From assembly GCF_945859685.1 (NCBI RefSeq), contig NC_079147.1:254190572-254254571 (forward strand): a DNA stretch of 64,000 nucleotides. Direction: 5' to 3'. The position numbers were made by a program, and so were the translations under genes. Positions 48,541-58,590 of the stretch are shown piece after piece. Position 1 is the stretch's first letter. Each line of letters starts with the position of its first letter. Under the pieces are notes generated by a model. That model was given only the letters and a program-made list of their open reading frames with translations. It searched no databases and was not told the DNA's origin. The stretch comes from Eupeodes corollae (lineage: Eukaryota; Arthropoda; Insecta; Diptera; Syrphidae).

Positions 48541-49909
48541 TAATTAATTTTATATTTATAATTCTTAGTGTGTAGTTTCTTATACAATTTTTTTTTATTG
48601 GATGAAACCATGTTTTGAAAAAATTTGAATTTTCGATTTTTGCTCAAACATTTTTAGTTTTCAATAAAATGAAGAAAATGCTTAATGCGAATTGGCATGA
48701 GCCTTATTTTTCAAGTTCAAGTTCAATCAACCCAATGACGATTACAGACAGACGAACGGAATCTGGGAACCCAGCTTTTACGACTTTTATACCATCGTAA
48801 TATGTTTTCCACATATAAGCGGTGTTTAATTTTTTAAGTATAATTGTACCACATTTTTTAGGAACTTTGTTAACATATAATTTTTCACTCTTTAAAATAA
48901 TGAGTCCAAAAAAATAATTTATAATTTTGCCCCAATTTTTGTTTTAGAATTTAAATAAGAACTTAAAACCTTTAAAAATTGTGTTGCTAACATAAAAACG
49001 TGCTCATTTTTTAATCCATTTAAGGTAATTTAAAAAAAAAAAACAATTGTTTTGGAAAATAATTCATGCGAACAATTTTCCATTTAAGATAACGTTTTTT
49101 TTATCCGGAATACGATTACGAATTTACGACCCACTATCTGCAGCATCTTAAAAATTAATAAGCTAAACTTAATTTTGATTGTAATTTGCAACCTTGACTA
49201 ATTTTTAATTTTTGCTTTTTGTTGAATCGTGACGGTGTTCACACACACAACTTGGATACAAATTTTTAATATTTTTTTAAGTTCTTAAATGACAATTCTT
49301 ACACAAAATTTAAGTTTTACGCTATTAGTTGTTTAAAAAGGTTTTAGTGCGAAAATTAGTACTTCTTTCTGAAAGTTAAATCCTGATGCAAATTTAAAAA
49401 AAATAAAAATTTCAATATTTGACAACATTCCAAAGAATTTGCATTAATTTAGGGAAAGCAGGACACGAATTTATTTTCATCTTATTTGGGCTCTTAATGA
49501 AAAAAAATGTACTTATTCTTAAATTTATTTTCAAGACGCTGAATTTCTTGAGTAGCATGACCACTTTAAAAAAAACAGTCATCTTTTGGGTTTTTGCTTT
49601 AAATTAAACTATTTTTGAGATTTACATTTGCTCAAAAATGTTTTTAAATTTAAGGTTTATTAAACATTTTTAGAAATTTTAAGATTTTAGACATAAAAAC
49701 GTGCTCATTTGGATGTATTATTAAATTGATCGTAACACTGTTTTTATTTTAAATTTTTGAAAAGTTTTGTTAAAAAATGACGCGTGTTGCGTGATATTGA
49801 TTTTTTCTAGAAGGTATTTCAAGACAGAAATAAAATTGAAGAAGACTTCTGCTACCTCACTATTTTTAATTTATATGAACGGTTTCCATTTTGCATTTAT
49901 CAAGTTTTA
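48541..49909. other. non-coding arm sequence
   Basis: AT-rich; partly homologous to 11400-12180. No gene is seen. The frames at 48615-48800 and 49419-49607 have no recognisable features. Confidence 0.5.
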
Positions 49910-51419
49910 AATCACCTATCCTGGTTCATTTCTGTGTTCATGCTTCCTGTGCCAAAAAGAAAACCAAAAAGTTCCTTTAGTGTTGTTCCATACTTTTCTT
50001 TTTGCCATTTGTAACGTTTTCCATTGAAAAATACTGAACAAATCACGGCAAAAGGACACGAAATAGGAAACAGATGAATTATGATGGTGACATGTTCGTT
50101 TATTTTGGCCATTGTGTTTCCTTTTGGTCAGTGGAAGGTAAAGGTATATCGTGTCCTGTCTGTCTGTCTGTAGTTCTGTATAGGTATACACCATATGACT
50201 ATGACTATGACCAGAAGGGAATATCTAATATACACAATTTTGTTAGCCATACAGAGAGATAGCTCGTATAAAGTTAGAAAAAAGCATTGCAGGTACTGTT
50301 TTACCATACCTTGTAACTTATGTTCGTGTGTAACAAGGATTTGTTTATTTTTTTGTTAGTATTTGTATTTTTTTGAAATATAAGGTAGGTGTATCCTGTT
50401 TTTAGTGCATGTGAAACAAGAATCCATATCATCGCACGAACACACAAAAGAAAACAAACAAAAAATGGTCGATACAGAATGAGCATACAAATACGAGTAT
50501 CTACCTCATACAATATGATGGAATGGAATTGCATCGTTAATAGGTCAGAACAGTAAAAGATACAAATTATAGTATACCGTTATACTGGTAGAGAGTGTAA
50601 GGTATATCTGAACATCCATTAATTTGTCAGCTTTGAAGTTTTATTTATAATAAAAGAGTAATTTGAGTAACCTAATGGATGGGATTGCATGACATGAAAA
50701 TTAAGATGTGTGAATAGAAAATGGAGATGAAAAGATAATTTTATGTACAAATGATGTTGAACTAAAAAAACATTGTACTTAAAATGTAATTTAAGATGTT
50801 TTAAGTTACAAATGATTGAAGGGTAAAAAGGTTTTTGTGTGAAAACATTGTGATCATTGAACTTAAAAGAATGTTGGAATTAAATTTCGTAGATGAAAGT
50901 TAAAATTGAATATATTTGGAAATGCAAGTCCTTTTTGACAAAGGATTTGTTGAGAAACTATTAGATCGGAAATAGGAACAGAGTCCTATAGATGATACAA
51001 AAATATTGGTAAGGTCTTTTCAAAATTTCGAAATAAAATTGCTTGCAAATCTAAGGCATTAAACCAATTTTATTAGAGGTCTAATATTAGTATTACAGAT
51101 TTTTGAATTCGATGTCAAATTTACTCTCACTTTCACTCATTTTTGTAGGAAATTGAAAGACCTGAATTTCACACTGAAATTGAAATTTTTGAATAAAGAG
51201 CAAGTTGTTTTTTTGACAAAAAATAACAACAATAATAAATTACAATAAAAATACTCTTAAGTCCGTCAGAAGTTAGCAATGATTATAATTAAAAATGTTT
51301 AACTTCTCAAAAAAATTCAGGTTCTTAAGAAGAAACCTTGAATAAGAGATCACCAATCACGTCCTCAATTCCATTTTTTTGTTTTTATGCTTAGGTTTTC
51401 TTAAAGTGATTTTTTCTTT
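49910..51419. other. non-coding arm sequence including the well conserved block
   Basis: This is the partner of 9641-11400. The block at 49910-50534 is nearly identical to its left-arm copy. It contains repeats such as GTCTGTCTGTCTG and a CATATGACTATGACTATGACC run. No protein-like frame is supported. Confidence 0.55.
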
Positions 51420-52610
51420 CAAAATTGTTTAGTTTAGTTTTAGTTTATTCATCAAACAGATATTACATTAATCAGCTTACAGACTACTTAAAATTAAAAT
51501 TAAATTAATATTCAAACAAAGAAAAAAAATAATTAAATAATAAATAAATAAATACCTTTAATTAATATTTAGGAAAAGGAACACATGTTTATTTTTTAAG
51601 GTGACTCTATTAAAATGGAAGTCAAAGTTTATAAAAGTAATGACAGAATTGGTTTCCCTAACACTGCGAGTTATAGGTTCATTAACTGTGTAATTAATCC
51701 TATGGTAACTTACGTGGAATAGATTATAATCTCTAAGTTGACGAGAAGGTATATTTAACTCAATTAAAGATAGAAGGTATGGGTAGTTGATATGATGCGA
51801 CAAAATTTTAAGAATAAATAAAACAGAAAAGATTTTTAAGTGACTCTAAACCGATAAGTAGCATATGAAGAAATTTCAATATTTCATCCAAGTTTCCATA
51901 CAACAAACCTAGTGAAATTCTTGTGGACTCTTTCAATTCATTGACCAAACCACACAACAATATTCTAAAATAGATCTTACGTATGCACAAAAAAGAGATT
52001 AAACAGTATAAGGGTCTGAAAAGTCTGATGAATTTCTTTTAATAAAACAAAGTATGGAGATAGCTTTAGCAGAAATATATTCGACATGTTTGATAAAATT
52101 GAGTTTGAAGTCAAAAACAACACCAAGATCTTTCTTTTCATTGACTTTTTAAAAAACACTACTGCCAATTTTATATTCGAACACAGTAGTAAGAATGATG
52201 AAATGAAAAACATTGACATTTCGAAACTTTTAATGATAGTTTATTTATCTTGCACCATTCAATAAGCATGTTAAGTTCATCTTGCAAAGCGGAGGTAATT
52301 ATCAGTTTTTTTTATGCATCCATAAAACTTAAGATCATCAGCAAATAAAAGCTTAAGAGAATTTTAAAAAATATCTCGCATGTCATTAATAAAAAAAAAA
52401 ATTGAGGGTCCCAGGTGACTACCTTGAGGGACATCTGATGACACATGTACAGGAGTAGAGAGAACACTAGCAATGGAAAAAAAATTGACTGCATCATATA
52501 AGATGAAATTTCAACCATTTCAAAATATTTGAATGAAAACCAATTCTTGATAGATTGTTCAGTAGAATGGTGCTCCATCAAAGGCCTTTTCAAAATCAGT
52601 ATATGAATTG
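51420..52610 (-). pseudogene. 3' part of a non-LTR retrotransposon (uninterrupted partner)
   Basis: This is the minus-strand counterpart of the LINE at 7020-9640. It includes the reverse transcriptase piece at 52312-52593, the C-terminal frames at 51808-51990 and 51558-51803 (YLLSLIELNIPSRQLRDYNL then FHVSYHRINYTVNEPITRSV), and an AT-rich tail. Frameshifts are present between the parts. It shows the pre-insertion state of the site occupied on the left by tandem-repeat copy A. Confidence 0.8.
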
Positions 52611-53368
52611 ATTTGAATTAAAAACAAAAACTTGAAAGACCGTACAAAATTAAAGAATTCTAGTGAATTTGCTGGATGGGTGCTCTAGAACTGATTTTTA
52701 AACACGAATTTTAAAAATGTAAATGTCCCAAAAACAGTAAAAGTAATGCTTTTGTTAATTAATGGCTAATTGTACAACAATGAACGTTTTATATCCATTA
52801 ATTTAATAAGTAACAACTTTAAAAGAACATTCACACTTAAGTTTCTTTCCAACTGATTTCATTACCTTTATTTATTTTTATTTATTTTCCTAAAGAAAAT
52901 TATTTACTTAAATACACCCATTTCGTTAAATTCAAGGACCAAAAATTTTTCTCTCTAAAATGTTTGGTTTTGTTGACTCATTTAAGATCAAAACATTTTT
53001 AAAAGTTTCACGCAAAACATTGATTTACTAGAGTGAGTCTTCTAGCATCTACAATCTACGATTAAGGAAACTGATTACGATTCCCGAAAGAACAAATACG
53101 TCAAAAAAAAACGAATTTTTTGGCATAGTTAGAATCCTGCTGGAATCTTGGAATGCAACTGGACTAAAAAGTTACGAAGTTAGACCATTTCGTGCTGGAC
53201 AACAGTGTTTTAAAATAATCTATTTACTAAAGTTGTCACGTGAGCCCTTGAAATATGTAAATGTAACCTTTTGATTAAAAGTCTGGATCCGCCATTTGTG
53301 TGTTTGAGTGGGTGCCTTTCTACGTTCGTCTATTTCGCATGTTTGAGATACAGGTTTCTTCTTCTAAA

Positions 53369-53742
53369 GTTCGTTTCACACTACACGGTTTTGACCGTAG
53401 GGCAAAAAACCGGACGGCGACATTTCGTTAGAGGCGTGAAGAAAAGCATATACGCTTTCGGTCACGTCAAAATTCCAGCGCCGCGCTGCACCATATAGCA
53501 ACCGTCTACTGCCACTACAGTATACGGCAGCTGGACAGCGCGATAAGTGTAGTGGCGTACGTTACGAAATGCATGTTTTCACATCATACGATTTTATTCG
53601 TGCGACAGAGTTCGATCCAAACCTGTGAAACCCGCTTTTTACCGCAAAGTTAAGACCGTATAATGTGTAATTAGCCATTGATCCGGTTTATGCCGTCCGC
53701 TTTTTTGTCTTACGGTCAAAACCGTGTAGTGTAAAACGAGCA
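53369..53742. mobile_element. short inverted-repeat element (MITE-like)
   Basis: The ends are GTTCGTTTCACACTACACGG (from 53369) and the near-complement CCGTGTAGTGTAAAACGAGC (to 53741), with complementarity extending inward through TTTTGACCGTA for about 35 bases. The interior is GC-richer than the surroundings and non-coding. The flanks share TAAA, so a 3- or 4-bp target duplication is possible. The superfamily is not determined. Confidence 0.75.
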
Positions 53743-54129
53743 TAAATCTTAAAAACACAAGTACTGACTTGAAAGCTATTTCGTTCAAAAATTTACAAAT
53801 GCAGTTTTTTTAAGATTTAAACAAAAACTGAAAATTATGGTTTATTCCCAATATCTCATGAACGAAAATTGTGATTGATTAATTAAATTAAACATATATA
53901 ATATACAACAAAAATATCAGAAATAAATGTATTTCAAAAATAAAATACTTGTGAAATAAGGTACTTGATATATCTGCCGGATTTCGATCATTAATGCCAC
54001 AACTATTCGAAAAAAAACATTGCCTAAAACAGCCTTTAATTTTAATAAATATGATTTAAAATCATGAAAATAATATTTTTATTTTTAAAATCATTAAATG
54101 AAAATAAAAATGAACCAGCATAGTGTTCA

Positions 54130-54201
54130 AATATGCGTTTCGCCCCGGTGCAATGGTTATGTTCATCAGAAGATGACCATTGCACTTTGTCTTGACGCAT
54201 A
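54130..54201 (-). ncRNA. degraded hammerhead motif in the opposite palindrome arm
   Basis: The minus strand has the same layout as 54357-54432 (GUC, CUGAUGA and GAAA all present, stem III intact), but the segment after CUGAUGA reads ACAT where the other copy has GCCC, so stem II no longer pairs with GGGC. It is probably inactive. Confidence 0.6.
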
Positions 54202-54356
54202 TTTTCTCGAATAAATCGAGATTCCATATAATATGAGCTACATAGAGCTACTGCGAATTATATGGTTGTTTATCTTCTATGAAGACTTGTAGCAACCATA
54301 TAATTCGCAGTAGCTCTATGTAGCTCATATTATATGGAATCTCGATTTATTCGAGA

Positions 54357-54432
54357 AAATATGCGTCAAGACAAAGCGCAATGGTCATCTTCTGATGAGC
54401 CCAACCATTGCACCGGGGCGAAACGCATATTT
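54357..54432 (+). ncRNA. hammerhead ribozyme motif, type III arrangement
   Basis: All core bases of a hammerhead are in place. Stem III is AAATATGCG (54357-54365) with CGCATATTT (54424-54432), 9 bp. The cleavage triplet is GUC (54365-54367), with cleavage expected after C54367. Stem I is AAGA (54368-54371) with UCUU (54388-54391). CUGAUGA is at 54392-54398. Stem II is GCCC (54399-54402) with GGGC (54416-54419), giving the usual 10.1 G to 11.1 C pair. GAAA is at 54420-54423, with its last A facing the U of GUC. The stem I and II loops are complementary (GCAATGGT and ACCATTGC), which could form loop-loop contacts or a competing hairpin. Activity is not shown. Confidence 0.72.
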
Positions 54433-54602
54433 GAACACTATGCTATGCTGGTTCATTTTTATTTTTATTTTCATTTAATGATTTAATGATTTTAAAAATA
54501 AAAATATTATTTTCATGATTTTAAATCATATTTATTAAAATAATTGGTGTTCGGAACAAAGAGTTCGACTGTTAACAGTCAAACATTTCATCAGCCTTTA
54601 AT

Positions 54603-56559
54603 GTTTCTCTTATTCAATTGAAACAATTGTATTTTATTAACGTTGCGTTGAATCTGGTATAGTCCTGACCAAAAATACTCCATTACCAAGATCGGAATCT
54701 CAGACTGACATTTCGGTTTGCCTACAAGCTAAGTACACACTAAATGTGAGAAAGTGTGCGTGAAATGATGCAAAAACCAAACACATTCTCACATTTAGTG
54801 TTCCGGCCCATCAAAATGCTTCATTATAGTCTGCTGGCACATCTAAATGCTTTTTTTAGAATGTTTTATGGCCTCGTTCAAAAACTAAACAATCCTAACC
54901 AACAGAATCTGAAGTGCTGACGAGGTCTTAAATTGAAAGATTTGTGTAGCTCTTTAATTTCAATCCAAATAAATGTTGTTAATGTATATAAAATAAGATT
55001 GACCAAATACATAAATAATGATTTATTAGTGCTGGTTTTTATTTACTTAAATTATTTGCGAACGCAATATGAGCTGGAACTGGTTAAGTATAGATGGAAA
55101 TGGACAAAAGTATAACACAATACTTTGTAAAACGACAAAACAGACAATTTTTTCAGGTGTAGTTGGCTTAGAACATTTTTTTGGCGACGTTAAAAGTTCA
55201 GGTGGAAACAATAGGCGGATGCCTCAAAATTTCTTTGTACAGACAATGCTACTTGTGAAGTTCCATTGCCAACTTTAGCTAGTTTAGATTCCTCAATTAA
55301 ATTAGTATTTTCATCATTTAAGCAGTTCGATAATTGCACGACCAAATTTTAGTTTTGTTTGTTGCAGGAATATTTCTGAAAATTTCTTTTTGAGGGACTA
55401 TGTTAGAGTTAGAATTTTGTTTGTAGTTAGATTTTGGAATACAAATCTGAGGGAACCATGTTTTAAAAATAAGTTGCTTTGTGTAAAGCATTTTTAAGGA
55501 AAAAAATAGGCAATATGGTTAAACACAATACCAACTAAATGAGTGCAATAAATACCTTAAATTTTATTATATTAATTACCTTAAATATTATTGGCTTTCT
55601 CAAAAATATTTTTCTAAGCTAACCTCTGCTTTATGTCTGAAAACTATTGTTTATGTATACTTTCTTCTATGTTCTGCATTTTAAAAAAAGTAATCTACAA
55701 TAGTATTTATTATATTAAGAAAAACAAAAACATATATGTACGTAAAACTCAATAATTTGTTTTCATTATTAGCAGCATTTTTATTAAACATACCCTTCAA
55801 ACAATAATAAGTAAACTTGAACTTTGGTAACTTAACATTTTTAAGGAATGAAATGGAATTGAAAAATAGTTGCAAGCTTAAATCATCAAAAACAAACTAT
55901 AAATATACTTGAATTAATTAAATTGATACAGATTTTAAATACTTGCAAACAAAATTTGAATTCAATAAATTGCGCTCGCACCCTTAACTTGATGGTTCTT
56001 CGAACGCATTTTTGATACGATAATCCGAAGTTAGTTATGAAATTTGAACAATTTCGTAGTGATTGCTGTAAATGAGTGAATAAATTATATTTAACTGGTG
56101 TTGAACATGCTTTTTTCAAGAAAAAAATTACATTGGTTCGCTATCAACAAAATGACTGCAAAACTAAAACTTAAAACTGAGTTTTTCATCGAAAAAAGTA
56201 AAAAGAAAAATATGAAAACAAACTTATTAACCACCCCATTTTGTTTTTGCTTTGCAAAGTGCCGCTAGCCCACGGCATCGTTTTTTTTTTGTTTGTTTTC
56301 ACATCTATTCATGGACTAATTGTCAAAATTACAAATACAACAATGTAAACAAACGGGTTTGGGAGAGTGAAACGTACGAAAGATTCCGATCTTGGTAAAT
56401 GGAGTATTTTTGGTCCTGACTTATAATCTACTTTTTTATATTGTTGGTCTAATTAATAACCAAAATGTTTGACCAAGAGCGCTGAACTCAAAATGGCCAA
56501 AAATCTAAAAAACTATGAAATTTTCCACAAAATCAATGTGGGAGTTGAAGTTTAGTTTG
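54603..56559. other. right-arm-specific sequence, nothing recognised
   Basis: AT-rich sequence with a few short frames and no family features. At 54725-54805 a phrase (CACACTAAATGTGAGAAAGTGTG, then CACATTTAGTG) forms a small inverted repeat. Confidence 0.45.
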
Positions 56560-57540
56560 TAATCAAATATTACATTTAGGTCTTACTTTTCTCTAAGCTT
56601 AGTAAGTTGTGTTTTATTTATTTCGTATTCAAAAAAAATAGGACAAAGACTACGAGAGAAAGATAAAGATTGGCATTTAGAAACATTTAGGAAAAACTGG
56701 TGAGCAGCGCACCGACAATCGTCCAACGATTTGATACAGCGGAAAATTTTGATATCATCCGCAAACATTAGGCAGAGATAATTGTTGATAACCATTGGTA
56801 TGTCGTTGTCAGGAATAGAAGTGGTGCCAAGTGACTTCCTTGAGGAACACCAGAGGTTACATGAATTACTTCATAAAATAAATCATTAAAGCGGACAAAC
56901 TGTGTTCTACCTATGATATACGACGCAAAACATTTTAAACTATTTAAATGGAATCCGATAGATTCCATCTGTTTCAATAATATAAAATGGTTGACCTTAT
57001 TGAAAGGCTTTGAAAAGTCCGTAAAGACTACATCGGTTTGAAAACCATTTTCGAGATTTCTACAGATAGTGGATCTTCCAGCTAAAAATCCATGCTGAGA
57101 TAGCGCATTCGTTTCTTTAAGAATAAAGCTTAGTTTTTCATAAACTATTTTCTCGAAAATTGTTTGGGAATCGTAGACGATTTACTTATAGGACGGTAAA
57201 TAGAAAAATCATGTTTAGAGCCAGATTTATGGATAGTAATAATATAGGAAATTTTCTAATATTCAAGAAAAAGGCCCTTTTCGAGAGAAACATTGAACAG
57301 TAGAGTTAATTGACCTGAAAGGGCAACAGCACAGTTTTTCAATACAATTGGTGGAATGCCATCAGGTCCCGGTTGACTATCATCATTGAGATCCCTTAGA
57401 GCTGACTCAACATCTTTGCAGCTTAAGTTTAAGCTGCCTATATTTATGGAATTATCGCTTATAACTGATGAATAATTTTTGGGAACACATTGAGGCTAGT
57501 AAACCGATTGCAAAAGTTTATTTTCGAGTCCGGAAAAACA
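56560..57540 (-). pseudogene. non-LTR reverse transcriptase remnant
   Basis: On the minus strand from about 57540: a QPGPDGIPPIVLKN-like box near 57370-57330, an IYRPISK-like motif near 57190, then the frame at 56768-56977 with TSGVPQGSHLAPLLF and the frame at 56583-56795 with LCLMFADDIKIF, i.e. an intact FADD. Frames are interrupted several times. It has no left-arm counterpart; it lies in the 4.4 kb right-specific segment. Confidence 0.78.
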
Positions 57541-57654
57541 TATTGAAGCCCACGGTGCTAGAGGTTTTTGACTGACTAATATTAAACTTTAAAAAAAACT
57601 TAAACTTTTATGACTAAAAATAATATTTGTATTTTTTTTTAACGTTAAAAAGTA

Positions 57655-58195
57655 CTTTAAAGAAAATAATATCTAAGTTGGCCTTACTACAGTCCAGATC
57701 TCAATCCAATTGAGAATATTTGATCTATCTTGAAACTTGAGGTTTCAAAGAAGCGCCCAGAGTCAGTTGATAAACTTAAAAATACTATTTATCCGGACCT
57801 GGAACATGATACCTCCATCCAGAAGGAAAAACCTACCTCATTCAATGTCTCGCCGATGTGCAGCCGTAATAAAAGCAAGAGGAGGTCCAACAAGTACTAA
57901 ATAAATAAAACACATTTTTGAGGAGCAATACAAAAAACAAAAAACTGCACCAATAGAGTAATTTTCTTTAAACCTTAAAAAATAGGCAGACACCTAAAAA
58001 ACACATTTTTCGGTATAGTCACTTTTTGTTCCCGTGACCATTTTAGAATAATCTCAAAATTCTTTTTGTATCATAAAACCATTTGAACAGCATAATAAAT
58101 CAAAGCCTCATTCAAAAATATGTTGTTATTTCAAAATATTTGACAAAATTCTAGAAAAATCGAAAAAAAGTTTTACCAAGCGTTACAGTACATAG
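57655..58195 (+). pseudogene. Tc1/mariner transposase C-terminal remnant, right copy
   Basis: This is the mirrored partner of 3290-3780. The plus strand reads WPYYSPDLNPIENI-like at about 57675-57720, then a PDLEHDTSIQKEKPTSFNVS-type stretch near 57790-57850, followed by the non-coding 3' end. Only the last third of the transposase is present; the rest seen on the left (3800-4600) is replaced by the right-specific segment. Confidence 0.8.
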
Positions 58196-58203
58196 TTACT
58201 GAA

Positions 58204-58219
58204 CTAAAATGACTTTTCA
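58204..58219 (+). repeat. target-site duplication, 5' side
   Basis: CTAAAATGACTTTTCA, identical to 63845-63860. It brackets the LOA-like element. The first base or two may belong to the element tail on the other side, so the duplication is 15-16 bp. Confidence 0.93.
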
Positions 58220-58590
58220 GCCGGCAAAATCCTCATTCAAACCCTCCAAGTGGGTGCCAGGCGGGCAATGATCACCACAGTAGTCCTGTGCGTTTTTGGC
58301 AGGATGGTGATTAGCTAAGGTTGAGTTGGATCGCTGAATTGTTGTAACTCCTCAATAGTGCAACGTTCGGAAACCCAATTTAATCATAGTTTAGAGGTTC
58401 CTAATTTCAGTGGTGGTGTGAGCGTACTAGTACGAAAACCGTGCCGAAGAATGAAAGGCTGGGGGATAAACCAGCCGTTAACGAGCTCTTTCGGATGCTG
58501 TGGCAAGGTCCGTCATATTTCTGCCTTACCCCGGCAAGCGGCTCTGCCGGGGCTGACCGTCTTTCCGCTTTACTCGTGGGAATAAAATGA

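Larger units (their letters stand above)
54041..54539. repeat. near-perfect 0.5 kb palindrome (head-to-head terminal repeats)
   Basis: Arms of about 228-247 bases (54041-54268 and 54293-54539) are almost exact reverse complements, with a 24-base loop. One arm carries a canonical hammerhead motif, the other a degraded one. Direct repeats CAGCCTTTAAT lie just outside (about 54030-54040 and 54592-54602), which could be a target duplication spanning an extra 50 bases after the palindrome. Head-to-head terminal repeats with hammerhead motifs are known in Penelope-like elements; that assignment is inference, since no Penelope reverse transcriptase is seen. Confidence 0.8.
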
